A stretch of 64,000 bases of DNA from assembly GCF_051433195.1 (NCBI RefSeq), contig NZ_JBHMFT010000003.1, positions 344,875 to 408,874 on the forward strand. Reading direction: 5' to 3'. Origin of the DNA: Falsiroseomonas sp051433195 (GTDB lineage: Bacteria > Pseudomonadota > Alphaproteobacteria > Acetobacterales > Acetobacteraceae). A model generated the notes under the pieces. That model was not told the origin of the DNA. It saw only the letters and a list, made by a program, of their open reading frames with translations, and searched no databases. Position numbers and translations under genes: made by a program. Positions 36,237 to 44,485 of this stretch are shown in pieces; positions within the stretch are counted from its first letter, which is position 1, and every line of letters starts with the position of its first letter.

Positions 36237-38200
36237 TGGCGGCCTGCCATCAGCGCGGAAAGCGGGTGCGGCAGGTCGCCGGTGGCCGGGTTGCGGGCGC
36301 GGTAGACCACGACATTCTCGATCACGCGCTGGACATAGTTGCGGGTTTCGGAGAACGGGATCTGCTCGATCCAGTCCAGGATATGCGGCCCGTCCGGCGT
36401 GCGCGGGTCGCCATAGGTGGACAGCCACTGGTCCACGCGCCCCGGCCCGGCATTGTAGGCGGCGGCGGCCAGCGGCATGGCGCCGCCGAACCGGGCGAGC
36501 ATCTGGTCGATGAAGGCACTGCCGAGCCGGAGGTTGTGCGCGGCATCGGTCGTCAGCATCGCCGTGCTGTGCGGCACGCCGAGCCGCCGCGCGACGGAGG
36601 CCGCCGTGGCCGGCAGCAACTGCATGGGCCCGCGCGCATTGGCGGAGGACACCGCCGAAAGGTCGAAATTGCTCTCCTGCCGGGTGATCGCATAGACCAG
36701 CGCCGGCTCGGCGCCGTCGCTGGGTGCCGCGTAGGGGGTGGGCCAGCCATCCTCCAGCAGCATCACGCCATCCGCCCCGGCCCGCCGCGCGATCCACACC
36801 GCATGGTCCGGCCGGCCGATGGCGACCCCGAGGCGCGCGATCAGCCAGCGATCCGCCGCATCCGGCGACAATTCCTCCAGCCGCAACAGGAAGGTGCGCG
36901 CACGGTCCGACTGCCCGAGATCGGCCAGCGTGATTGCCGCCCGCACCATGTCCCGCCCGAGGAACTGCACGCCGACCTCCTGCGCCGGGGCCGGCGAGGG
37001 CAGGCCGGAGATGCGCGCCGAAAGCTGGGCGGGGCTCTCGCCGAGCGCGAGGCTGGCCAATTGGCCGTAGAAGGTGACGGGCATCGTCGCCGCGTCCCGC
37101 CACTTCGCCTGCGCCTCCGCCGCGCGGCCCATATTCGCCAGCGCGGCGCCTTCCCAATAGGCGCTGCGCGCGCGGGTGATGACGCTGCGGCTGCCCTCGC
37201 CGACCAGGGCGAAATGGGTGCGCGCCTGGGCCGGCTCGCCCAGGCGGCGCAGTGCGATGAAGCCGGCGAGGAACTCGGCCTCCTGCCGTTCCAGGCTGGC
37301 CTCCGCCTGGCCGTGGTTCGCCGCGATGCGGTAGGCGGCGGCCGGGTCGCCGAGGCGCAGCAGCTTGCGGGACAGCACCTGGCGTTCGGTCCAGATCGCC
37401 TTGGCGGCCTCCGGCGGGATGTCCGCCTGCCAGGGCGCCGCGGCGGTCCAGATGGCGGCGGCCTCCGCATCCCGGTCGGCGCGGCGCAGCAGCCGGGCAC
37501 GCTCATGCGCCACGCCGATGTCACGCACCTGGTCGAGCGCCGAATCGTTGCGGCCGCCGCGAGCGGCCAGGCGGGCGTCCAGGATGGCGCGGCGGGGCGA
37601 ATCCAGCAGCGGCAGCAGGCGCGCCGCGGCGCCGGTGGCCCCGTCCCAGAATTGCCGGTCGGCGCGCCGCCAATGGTCGTCCGGCGTCAGCAGCGCCGCG
37701 TTGCGGGCCAGGAAGTCCTGCTCCGCAAAGCTGTCGCCGGCGGCATCCTGCCAGCCGAGGCGCAGCGCGGCCGTGGCCTGGGCGGGCTGGCCGGCGCGGG
37801 TCAGGGCATCGCCATGCCGTTGTGCGCCGGCCAGGCTGCGCGCCGGGTTGCGGGCGAAGTGGCGCAGCGCCAGCGCGTCGTCGCGGTCGCCCGCCAGCGC
37901 TTCCTCGGCGCGCAGCGCCAGGGTGTTGGGCAGCGGCCAGTCCGGATTCGCCTCCACCCAGGCGGCCAGTTCCGCCGCGCCGGCGCCGCTGGTCCGGTTC
38001 TGCAGCCTGGTCCAGTCCACCAGCTTGCGGACGGCGGGGTCGGCGGCGCGGGCCAGCGCCACCGCCTCCTCGAATCGGGATTGGCGCAACGCCTCCAGCG
38101 CCTGCCGGCCGGCGGCGCGGCTGGGCTCCGGCGCCCAGGGCTGGGCGAGAGCCGGGTTTGCGAGGGCGGCGAGGAGCAGCAGGGTGAGGGCAGGGCGCAT
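36233..38200 (-). CDS. slt: Soluble lytic murein transglycosylase
   Basis: Periplasmic enzyme that cleaves peptidoglycan with anhydro-muramyl ring formation. 655 residues: signal peptide (LLLAALANPALAQ, cleavage near 19), a long helical superhelix of TPR-like repeats (about 30-480), and a C-terminal goose-lysozyme-like domain with catalytic Glu near 508 in ITRQESNFD, then ANARGPMQLLPATA and AYNAGPGRVDQW. It heads the minus-strand unit and is divergent from dapA. Confidence 0.94.
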   Translation of the reverse strand: MRPALTLLLLAALANPALAQPWAPEPSRAAGRQALEALRQSRFEEAVALARAADPAVRKLVDWTRLQNRTSGAGAAELAAWVEANPDWPLPNTLALRAEEALAGDRDDALALRHFARNPARSLAGAQRHGDALTRAGQPAQATAALRLGWQDAAGDSFAEQDFLARNAALLTPDDHWRRADRQFWDGATGAAARLLPLLDSPRRAILDARLAARGGRNDSALDQVRDIGVAHERARLLRRADRDAEAAAIWTAAAPWQADIPPEAAKAIWTERQVLSRKLLRLGDPAAAYRIAANHGQAEASLERQEAEFLAGFIALRRLGEPAQARTHFALVGEGSRSVITRARSAYWEGAALANMGRAAEAQAKWRDAATMPVTFYGQLASLALGESPAQLSARISGLPSPAPAQEVGVQFLGRDMVRAAITLADLGQSDRARTFLLRLEELSPDAADRWLIARLGVAIGRPDHAVWIARRAGADGVMLLEDGWPTPYAAPSDGAEPALVYAITRQESNFDLSAVSSANARGPMQLLPATAASVARRLGVPHSTAMLTTDAAHNLRLGSAFIDQMLARFGGAMPLAAAAYNAGPGRVDQWLSTYGDPRTPDGPHILDWIEQIPFSETRNYVQRVIENVVVYRARNPATGDLPHPLSALMAGRQ

Positions 38201-38239
38201 CAGGTGATCCTAGCGCAGGATGGCCAAAACCTCGCGCCC

Positions 38240-38268
38240 TTGTCGCGCGGGGGACGGGCGACTAGCTT
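38240..38268 (+). promoter_or_regulatory. Candidate promoter of dapA
   Basis: TTGTCG (38240-38245) and TAGCTT (38263-38268) are separated by 17 bases and lie 38 bases before the dapA ATG in the divergent slt-dapA gap. The match is modest and based on spacing. Confidence 0.35.
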
Positions 38269-38305
38269 CCCCGGTCCTTGCAAACCACCGGATTGGCAGA
38301 AGAAC

Positions 38306-39184
38306 ATGTTCAAGGGATCGCTCGTGGCGCTGGTCACGCCCATGCAAGCCGATGGGTCCCTGGACGCCAAGGGCTTTTCGGACTTCGTGCAGTGGCAGAT
38401 CGCCGAAGGCACCCAGGGCCTCATCCCCGTCGGCACCACCGGCGAGAGCCCGACGCTGAGTCACGCCGAACACCACAAGGTGGTGGATTTGTGCATCGAG
38501 GCCGCGGCGGGCCGCGTCCCGGTGATTGCCGGCACCGGGTCGAACAGCACGGCGGAGGCGGTGGATCTGACGCGCCACGCCAAGGCGGCCGGGGCCGATG
38601 CCGCGTTGGTGGTGACGCCCTACTACAACAAGCCGACCCAGGAAGGCCTGTACCTGCACTTCATGGCGATCGCGGATGCGGTCGACCTGCCCATCATCAT
38701 CTACAACATCCCGCCGCGCAGCGTGGTGGACATGTCGGTCGAGACGATGGCGCGGCTGGCCAAGCATCCGAACATCGTCGGCGTGAAGGACGCGACCGCG
38801 AACCTGACCCGCCCGCAGCACACCACCGCCGCCTGCGGCCCGGATTTCTGCCAGCTGTCCGGGGAGGACCACACCGCGCTCGCCTTCCTCGCCGCCGGCG
38901 GCCACGGCTGCATCAGCGTCACCGCCAACATCGCGCCCCGGCTGTGCCGGGAGATGCACGATGCCTGGGCCGAGGGCCGCATCGGCGATGCGCTGGCGAT
39001 CCAGGCGCGGCTGCTGGCGGTGCATGACGCGATGTTCTGCGAAACCTCGCCCGGCCCGGTGAAGTATGCGGCCAGCCTGCTTGGGCATGGCACGGCGCAT
39101 TGCCGCCTGCCGATGGCGCCGATCGCGGAGGCCTCCCGCAGCCGGGTGCGCGCGGCGATGACAGGGGCGGGGTTGCTGAACTGA
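38306..39184 (+). CDS. dapA: 4-hydroxy-tetrahydrodipicolinate synthase
   Basis: Condenses pyruvate with aspartate semialdehyde, the first step specific to lysine and diaminopimelate. The 292-residue barrel has VALVTPM at the N-terminus, GTTGESPTLSHAEH, Tyr in IIYNIPPRS and the Schiff-base Lys near 161 in VGVKDATANL. It is one base before smpB, an order found in many alphaproteobacteria. Confidence 0.98.
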   Translation: MFKGSLVALVTPMQADGSLDAKGFSDFVQWQIAEGTQGLIPVGTTGESPTLSHAEHHKVVDLCIEAAAGRVPVIAGTGSNSTAEAVDLTRHAKAAGADAALVVTPYYNKPTQEGLYLHFMAIADAVDLPIIIYNIPPRSVVDMSVETMARLAKHPNIVGVKDATANLTRPQHTTAACGPDFCQLSGEDHTALAFLAAGGHGCISVTANIAPRLCREMHDAWAEGRIGDALAIQARLLAVHDAMFCETSPGPVKYAASLLGHGTAHCRLPMAPIAEASRSRVRAAMTGAGLLN

Positions 39185-39185
39185 G

Positions 39186-39671
39186 ATGGCGGAACCCCGC
39201 AAGAAGGGCCTGATCAGCCACGGCATCGCCGCGCAGAATCGCAAGGCCCGCTACGACTACAAGATCGGCGAGGAGATCGAGGCCGGCGTGATGCTGGTGG
39301 GGCCGGAGGTAAAGTCGCTGCGGGCCGGCCGCGCCACGCTGACGGAGGCCTGGGCCGGCGAGCGCGACGGGGAGATGTGGCTGTTCAACTGCTACATCCC
39401 GGAATGGCAGGCCGGCAGCCATGTCGCGAAGTTCGAGCCGCGCCGCCCGCGCAAGCTGCTGCTGCACCGCAAGCAGGTGCAGAACCTGGCCGCCAGCATC
39501 GCGCGGGACGGCATTTCGCTGGTGCCGCTCGATATCCACTTCAATGAGCGCGGCGTGGCGAAGATCCTGCTCGGCGTCGGCGAGGGCAAGAAGAAGCACG
39601 ACAAGCGCGCGGCGATCGCGGAGCGCGACTGGTCGCGCGACAAGGCCCGGCTGATGCGGGACCGCGGCTAG
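39186..39671 (+). CDS. smpB: SsrA-binding protein SmpB
   Basis: Binds tmRNA and brings it to stalled ribosomes for trans-translation. The 161-residue protein has NRKARYDYKIGEEIEAG, LVGPEVKSLRAGRA, RPRKLLLHRKQ and a Lys/Arg-rich C-terminal tail KKKHDKRAAIAERDW that inserts into the mRNA channel. Start is one base after the dapA stop. The ssrA RNA gene itself is not in this window. Confidence 0.98.
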   Translation: MAEPRKKGLISHGIAAQNRKARYDYKIGEEIEAGVMLVGPEVKSLRAGRATLTEAWAGERDGEMWLFNCYIPEWQAGSHVAKFEPRRPRKLLLHRKQVQNLAASIARDGISLVPLDIHFNERGVAKILLGVGEGKKKHDKRAAIAERDWSRDKARLMRDRG

Positions 39672-39724
39672 CCGCCAGGCTCCGGCTCTGCGACCTTCCG
39701 CGAGGGTTGAGCGGGGGCGTCGCG

Positions 39725-40603
39725 ATGCGTGCCGGTTGGTTGATCGGGCTGTTGTGGCTGGCGGGCTGCGTGGCGCCGGCGGTGCGGTCGGATGTGGCGC
39801 CAGCGCCTGTCGCGGAGCCGGGACTGCTCGAGATCCCGGTGCCAGGTACCGGCCAGTCCATCTCCGCGCGGCTCTGCCGTCCAACCGTGGCAGGACCCGT
39901 CCCACTGGCCGTCATCAACCATGGCTCGCCGGCACGGGCCGCCGCGCGGCCTGGCATGCGGCCCGTGGCCTGCGCGGCGGAGGCGGTGCAATGGTTCACC
40001 GCGCGCGGCTTCGCGGTGCTGCTGCCGCTGCGGCGCGGCTATGGCGCGGCGGGCGGGCGCTGGGCGGAAGGTTTTGGCGCCTGCGACAGCCCGGACTATG
40101 CCCGCGCCGGGCGCGAATCGGCCCTGGATATCGAGGCGGCCATCCTGCACGCGCTGCGCCTGCCGGGCATCCGGCCGGGCGGGGTCGTCGTCGTCGGGCA
40201 ATCGGCCGGCGGTTGGGGCGCGCTGGCGCTGGCGGCGGACCGGCCCGCGGGCGTCGCCGCTGTGGTCAACATGGCGGGCGGCCGCGGCGGCTGGGCCGGC
40301 GGTGTGCCAGGGCAGGTCTGCGCGCCCGGCCGGCTGGTGGCGGCGGCCGGCGAATATGGCCGGTCCGCCATCCTGCCGACGCTGTGGCTGTACACCGCCA
40401 ATGACAGCTTCTTCGGCCCGGAGCTGGCGGCCGGGATGCACCGCGCCTTCACGGCCTCGGGCGGGCGGGCGGAACTGCGGGCGCTGCCGGCCTTCGGCAC
40501 CGATGGCCACGCGCTGTTCTTCGGCGCCGGCGGCAGCGCGGTCTGGGGGCCGATGGTGGAGGCGTTCCTGCGCCAGCAGGGCTTTACCAGCCGTACTCCA
40601 TGA
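39725..40603 (+). CDS. Dienelactone hydrolase-like lipoprotein
   Basis: 292 residues with a lipoprotein signal (IGLLWLAGCVAP) and an alpha/beta-hydrolase fold. Motifs are AVINHGSPA, LPLRRGYGAAGG, the nucleophile elbow VVGQSAGGWGALAL, an Asp in YTANDSFFGPE and the His in GTDGHALFFG. A TTG at 39707 is the alternative start; ATG 39725 gives the compact signal. Likely anchored to the periplasmic side. Substrate unknown. Confidence 0.8.
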   Translation: MRAGWLIGLLWLAGCVAPAVRSDVAPAPVAEPGLLEIPVPGTGQSISARLCRPTVAGPVPLAVINHGSPARAAARPGMRPVACAAEAVQWFTARGFAVLLPLRRGYGAAGGRWAEGFGACDSPDYARAGRESALDIEAAILHALRLPGIRPGGVVVVGQSAGGWGALALAADRPAGVAAVVNMAGGRGGWAGGVPGQVCAPGRLVAAAGEYGRSAILPTLWLYTANDSFFGPELAAGMHRAFTASGGRAELRALPAFGTDGHALFFGAGGSAVWGPMVEAFLRQQGFTSRTP

Positions 40604-40659
40604 GCCGACCCTTGCATCCGGCAAAGCCAACTTCACCTATCCTCCAGCAGGAGGCGGCG

Positions 40660-41331
40660 ATGGCCGAGGATGACGACGTCCCGCTCAGCGGCCAGATTCG
40701 GGACAGGCTGGTGGAGGCCAAGCAGGGCTGGGCCCGCGATGGCCGCCTGCTGACCGGCACCACCGCCGACCCCGCCGCCACGCGCATGCCGCCCGGCCAG
40801 CGACTGGTAACGGATTTCCCGGTGCTGGACCTCGGCGTGCAGCCGGACGTGGCGCCGGAGAAGTACCGGCTGCGGGTGGAAGGCCTGGTTGCCGCCCCGC
40901 TGCGGCTGACGCTCGACGAATTCCTGGACTTGCGGCAGGCGACGCGGACCAACGACATCCACTGCGTCACCCAATGGTCGCGCTACGACAACCTCTGGGA
41001 GGGTGTGCCGGTGCCGGAGCTTCTGGCGCTCGCCCGGCCGAAGGACGAGGCGCGCTTCGTCAGCCTGACCAGCTACGACGGCTACACCACCAACCTGGCG
41101 ATCGAGGATTTCGCCCGGCCGGACAACCTGTTCGCCCATGCCTGGGCCGGCGCGCCGCTGGAGCGGAAGCATGGCGGCCCGGTGCGGCTGGTGGTGCCGC
41201 ATCTGTATTTCTGGAAAAGCCCGAAATGGCTGACCCGCATCGAATTGCTGCGGGAGGACCGGCCGGGCTTCTGGGAGGTGCGCGGCTACCACAACCGCGG
41301 CGATCCCTGGATGGAGGAACGCTATGGCTGA
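40660..41331 (+). CDS. Sulfite oxidase-like molybdopterin oxidoreductase (YuiH type)
   Basis: 223-residue protein with only the Oxidored_molyb domain. The molybdenum-ligating Cys is residue 102 in NDIHCVTQWS. HGGPVRLVVPHLYFWKSPKW and the terminal GYHNRGDPWMEERYG are typical of the YuiH branch. The start at 40660 follows a perfect AGGAGG; a frame from 40600 is less likely. There is no signal peptide, so it should be cytosolic. It probably uses the cofactor made by MoaC and MoeA. Redox substrate unknown. Confidence 0.9.
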   Translation: MAEDDDVPLSGQIRDRLVEAKQGWARDGRLLTGTTADPAATRMPPGQRLVTDFPVLDLGVQPDVAPEKYRLRVEGLVAAPLRLTLDEFLDLRQATRTNDIHCVTQWSRYDNLWEGVPVPELLALARPKDEARFVSLTSYDGYTTNLAIEDFARPDNLFAHAWAGAPLERKHGGPVRLVVPHLYFWKSPKWLTRIELLREDRPGFWEVRGYHNRGDPWMEERYG

Positions 41332-41869
41332 TGTCTCCCGCCGCGCCCTGCTGGCCACGCCGATGCTGATGGCGGCCGCACCGGGCGGCACGGCCTTCGA
41401 TTTCCGGCTGGAGTCGCTGGAAGGCGGCCCGCTCGCGCTGTCCGATTTCCGCGGCCGGGCGCTGCTGGTGGTGAACACCGCCAGCTTCTGCGGCTTCACC
41501 CCGCAATACGAGGCGCTGCAACGCCTGCATGACCGGTTCGAGCCGCAGGGCCTGACGGTGCTGGGCGTACCCTCCAACGATTTCCGCCAGGAAAGCACCG
41601 ACGAGGCCAGGATCCGGGAGTTCTGCGAGACGGTCTATGGCATCACCTTCCCCATGGCCGGGCTGACTTCGGTGCGCGGGCCGCGCGCGCATCCGCTTTT
41701 CGCCTGGCTCGCGGCGCGGGCCGGCGGGCCACCACGCTGGAACTTCCACAAGTTCCTTGTGACGCGGGACGGCATTGCCGTGCGGTCCTTCACCACCGGG
41801 ACGGCGCCCGACAGCCCGACCCTGGTGGGCGCGGTGGAGGCGGCGCTGGCCGGGCGCGCATTGGCCTGA
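41324..41869 (+). CDS. Glutathione peroxidase-family protein
   Basis: 181-residue thiol peroxidase of the thioredoxin fold. The peroxidatic Cys56 is in NTASFCGFTPQYEAL, followed by GVPSNDFRQES and WNFHKFLV (Trp and Asn of the catalytic tetrad). It begins with VSRRALLATPMLMAAAP, a twin-arginine-like hydrophobic N-terminus, so it may be exported. The gene overlaps the molybdoenzyme by eight bases. Confidence 0.9.
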   Translation: MADVSRRALLATPMLMAAAPGGTAFDFRLESLEGGPLALSDFRGRALLVVNTASFCGFTPQYEALQRLHDRFEPQGLTVLGVPSNDFRQESTDEARIREFCETVYGITFPMAGLTSVRGPRAHPLFAWLAARAGGPPRWNFHKFLVTRDGIAVRSFTTGTAPDSPTLVGAVEAALAGRALA

Positions 41870-41960
41870 CCCGTACGGGCCTGACGCGGGTCAATGCAGG
41901 CGAGTCTGCAACTTTCATGACGCCACTTCGTTGGGGGGCTGTCGTGAGAGAGGGACAGTC

Positions 41961-42035
41961 ATGAACAGCATCGTCTACATCGTCGGCGCCGTAGTCATCG
42001 TCATCGCCATCCTGAGCTTCCTCGGCCTGCGCTGA
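41961..42035 (+). CDS. Tiny single-helix membrane protein, 24 aa
   Basis: MNSIVYIVGAVVIVIAILSF followed by LGLR and stop. Almost the whole protein is one transmembrane helix with a basic end. A GAGGGA element lies nine bases upstream. Such very short alphaproteobacterial membrane peptides are usually missed by gene finders. Function unknown. Confidence 0.55.
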   Translation: MNSIVYIVGAVVIVIAILSFLGLR

Positions 42036-42038
42036 GGT

Positions 42039-42731
42039 TCAGGGCGGGGCGGGGACCGGCTGGTCCCAGCCCCGCCAGGCACGCCGCGCCATCCACAACG
42101 CCAACCCGAGGCCGCCGATCAACCCGCCGAGCGGCATGATGGCGAAGACCACGCCCATCGCGAAAGCGCCCTCGCGCTGCGAGACATCCAGCACCGCCCC
42201 AAGCCCCGCCGCCACGAACAGGCTGGTCAGCGCGCCGAGGATGGCGCCGCCGAGGAAGCCGCCGATGCCACGCATCGCGGCATGACCCAACCGGGTCGGC
42301 CGCGCACCGTGCCGCGCGCCGCCGGCCGCCCCGGCCAGGGCGATGACCGCGACCAGCACCCACAACCCGGGTATCGACGGAACCAGTTCTGGCGACAGCA
42401 GAAATTCCAACAGGATGAAGGCGACCAGGAAGCCCAGGGGCAGCGCCATGGCGGCGCCCAGCAGAAAGCCGACCAGCGCCCGCCCGGGCGAACTAGGTTT
42501 CCGCCCGGGTGGCAGCGGCGCCGGCCCGAGCCTCCCGCGCAGCGTCATCAGCCGGTCGAACAGCGCCTCGCCGTCCTTCGGCGTGCCATCGGGCTGCATC
42601 GGCCAGGCCTCCACCATCACCCGCGTCCCTTGGTCGAGGCGCGGCGCAAGCTCGCGCAGCAGCGCATCGAGCGTGGGGCCGAAGACCTCCTGGCCGGTTG
42701 CGAGGCGCGCGAGGCGGCTGGTCTCCGGCAT
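42039..42731 (-). CDS. Hypothetical membrane protein
   Basis: 230-residue protein. The first 90 residues are soluble (MPETSRLARLATGQEVFGPT and on). They are followed by four hydrophobic segments with glycine-rich helices (ALVGFLLGAAMALPLGFLVA; GGFLGGAILGALTSLFVAAG). The ATG at 42731 has GAGG at good distance; ATG 42746, overlapping the upstream stop (ATGA), is the alternative. No known domain. Translationally close to the uracil-DNA glycosylase gene. Confidence 0.7.
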   Translation of the reverse strand: MPETSRLARLATGQEVFGPTLDALLRELAPRLDQGTRVMVEAWPMQPDGTPKDGEALFDRLMTLRGRLGPAPLPPGRKPSSPGRALVGFLLGAAMALPLGFLVAFILLEFLLSPELVPSIPGLWVLVAVIALAGAAGGARHGARPTRLGHAAMRGIGGFLGGAILGALTSLFVAAGLGAVLDVSQREGAFAMGVVFAIMPLGGLIGGLGLALWMARRAWRGWDQPVPAPP

Positions 42732-42742
42732 GGCTCGGGGCC

Positions 42743-43372
42743 TCATTCCAGACGGGTGACGATGTCCTGGACCACCGCCTCGAACATCTCGGTCGTGAGC
42801 CGTCCGGTGTTCGTGTTGTAGCGGCTGACATGGTAGCTGTCGGCCAGCAGCGTGCCATCCGGAAGGGCGTGCACGGCGCCATGCGCGAAGCGGAAGCGCG
42901 CCGCCGGAATGCGGTGGCTTTTCAGCCAGGCATTGTGTGCCACCAGCCCCAGGGCCAGCACGATGCGCAGGTTGGGCATGGCCTCGCGCTCGGCGATGAC
43001 GAAGCGGTTGCAGGTGGCGGTCTCGGCCGGCGTCGGCAGGTTCTCGGGCGGCACGCAGCGCACCGCATTGGCGATGCGCACGCCGCGCAGCCGCATGCCA
43101 TCGGCCGGGTCTTCCCCGTACGCGCCCGTCGCCAGGCCGTATTTCAACAGCGTCGCATACAGCAGCTTGCCGGCATGGTCGCCGGTGAAGGGCCGCCCGG
43201 TGCGGTTCGCGCCCTTCACCCCCGGCGCCAGGCCGAGGACCAGCAGCCGTGCCTCGCGCTGGCCCCAGCAGGGCACGGGGCCGTTGTGCCAGTCCGGCCA
43301 CTTGGCGCGGTTCTCCAGCCGGTAGGCGACGAGGCGGGGGCAGAGGGGGCAGTCACGGCCCGGGCTGTCCAA
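42743..43372 (-). CDS. Family 5 uracil-DNA glycosylase (UdgB)
   Basis: Removes uracil and other deaminated bases from DNA. 209 residues with an iron-sulfur cysteine pair CPLCPRL at the N-terminus, motif A GLAPGVKGANRTGRPFTGD and motif B YHVSRYNTNTGRL. These motifs separate family 5 from family 4. It starts at TTG 43372, since the only upstream in-frame alternative is ATT. Divergent from folK by 38 bases. Confidence 0.9.
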   Translation of the reverse strand: MDSPGRDCPLCPRLVAYRLENRAKWPDWHNGPVPCWGQREARLLVLGLAPGVKGANRTGRPFTGDHAGKLLYATLLKYGLATGAYGEDPADGMRLRGVRIANAVRCVPPENLPTPAETATCNRFVIAEREAMPNLRIVLALGLVAHNAWLKSHRIPAARFRFAHGAVHALPDGTLLADSYHVSRYNTNTGRLTTEMFEAVVQDIVTRLE

Positions 43373-43410
43373 GGCTTGGTCAATCCTGAAGGTGGCGGTA
43401 TGGCGCCAGG

Positions 43411-43944
43411 ATGATCCTTGTCGCGCTCGGCGCCAACCTCCCCGGGCCGGATGGGCGCGATGCGCTTGCCACCTGCCGTGCCGCCGCCGCCGCGCTGGAT
43501 GCGCTGCCGGGGCTGCGGCTGCGGGCGCTGTCCCGCTGGTACGCGACGGCGCCGGTGCCGGCCGACCCGGCTTCGCCCGACTACGTGAATGGCGTGGCGC
43601 GGCTTGAAGGGCAGGCGCCGGACCCGGCTACGCTGCTGGCGGCGTTGCAGGCGGTGGAGGGGCGGTTCGGACGGGTGCGGCCCTATCCCAACGCGCCACG
43701 GACCCTGGACCTGGACCTGATCGACCTGGACGGGCTGGTGCGGGATGCGCCGGACCCCGTGCTGCCGCACCCACGGGCGCATATGCGGGCCTTCGTGCTG
43801 GCGCCGCTGGCGGATGTGGCGCCGGGCTGGGTGCATCCGGGCTTGAAGCGTACGGTCGGCGGGCTGCTGGCGGCGGTCGGGCTGGAAGGCTTTCGCGTGC
43901 TTGCGGAATCCGGCCTGGATGGCTACATGGAAGGTTCATCATAG
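43411..43944 (+). CDS. folK: 2-amino-4-hydroxy-6-hydroxymethyldihydropteridine diphosphokinase
   Basis: HPPK of folate synthesis: transfers pyrophosphate from ATP to the pterin. 177 residues with VALGANLPGPDGRDAL, SRWYATAPV, the RPYPNAPRTLDLDLI signature containing the metal-binding Asp pair, and LPHPRAHMRAFVLAPLAD. Upstream of rpoZ on the same strand. Confidence 0.95.
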   Translation: MILVALGANLPGPDGRDALATCRAAAAALDALPGLRLRALSRWYATAPVPADPASPDYVNGVARLEGQAPDPATLLAALQAVEGRFGRVRPYPNAPRTLDLDLIDLDGLVRDAPDPVLPHPRAHMRAFVLAPLADVAPGWVHPGLKRTVGGLLAAVGLEGFRVLAESGLDGYMEGSS

Positions 43945-44025
43945 GGGTGGGGAAGGGAGTCCTGCGCGCGATCCTCGCGCCTCGGGTTCCATATCCGCAC
44001 CCCGCGCATCGGGATTGGAGCCGCC

Positions 44026-44421
44026 ATGGCCCGCGTCACAGTCGAGGACTGCATCCTCCGCGTCCCCAACCGCTTCGAGCTGGTTCTGCATGCCGCGCAG
44101 CGCGCCCGCAACGTCAGCCGGGGTGAGGAACTGACAGTCGAGCGTGACAACGACAAGAACCCGGTCGTGGCGCTCCGCGAGATCGCCGAGGGCACCGTCG
44201 ACCTGGACCTGCTGCAGGCCGACCTGGTGAAGTCGCTGCAGCGCGCGCCGGAGCCGGAGCCGGCCGAGGAGGAGGTGCTGGACCTCATCGCGACGGACGA
44301 GAACATCTTCGGCGTCATGGATGTGAACGAGGAGCAGATCGGCGATGGCGCCGGGCTGGAGGACCTCTCGGCCGACGACATCGAGGCGGCGATTGCCGCC
44401 GAACTCGGCGGGAAGCGCTGA
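44026..44421 (+). CDS. rpoZ: RNA polymerase omega subunit
   Basis: Stabilises the beta-prime subunit of RNA polymerase and forms a ppGpp site in proteobacteria. 131 residues: MARVTVEDCILRVPNRFELV, AAQRARNVSRGEE, KNPVVALREIAEGTV, then an acidic tail typical of the alphaproteobacterial form. It precedes spoT by 64 bases, the usual pairing. Confidence 0.96.
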   Translation: MARVTVEDCILRVPNRFELVLHAAQRARNVSRGEELTVERDNDKNPVVALREIAEGTVDLDLLQADLVKSLQRAPEPEPAEEEVLDLIATDENIFGVMDVNEEQIGDGAGLEDLSADDIEAAIAAELGGKR

Positions 44422-44485
44422 CCGAGGGCTGTCGGCGCGGGGGCCCGCCCCCCGCGCAACGAACAACGGCCAACCGCGGCCGCAA

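Noticed and set aside
39672..39724. tmRNA (ssrA) gene next to smpB
   Set aside because: The gap is only 53 bases and has none of the tRNA-like ends.
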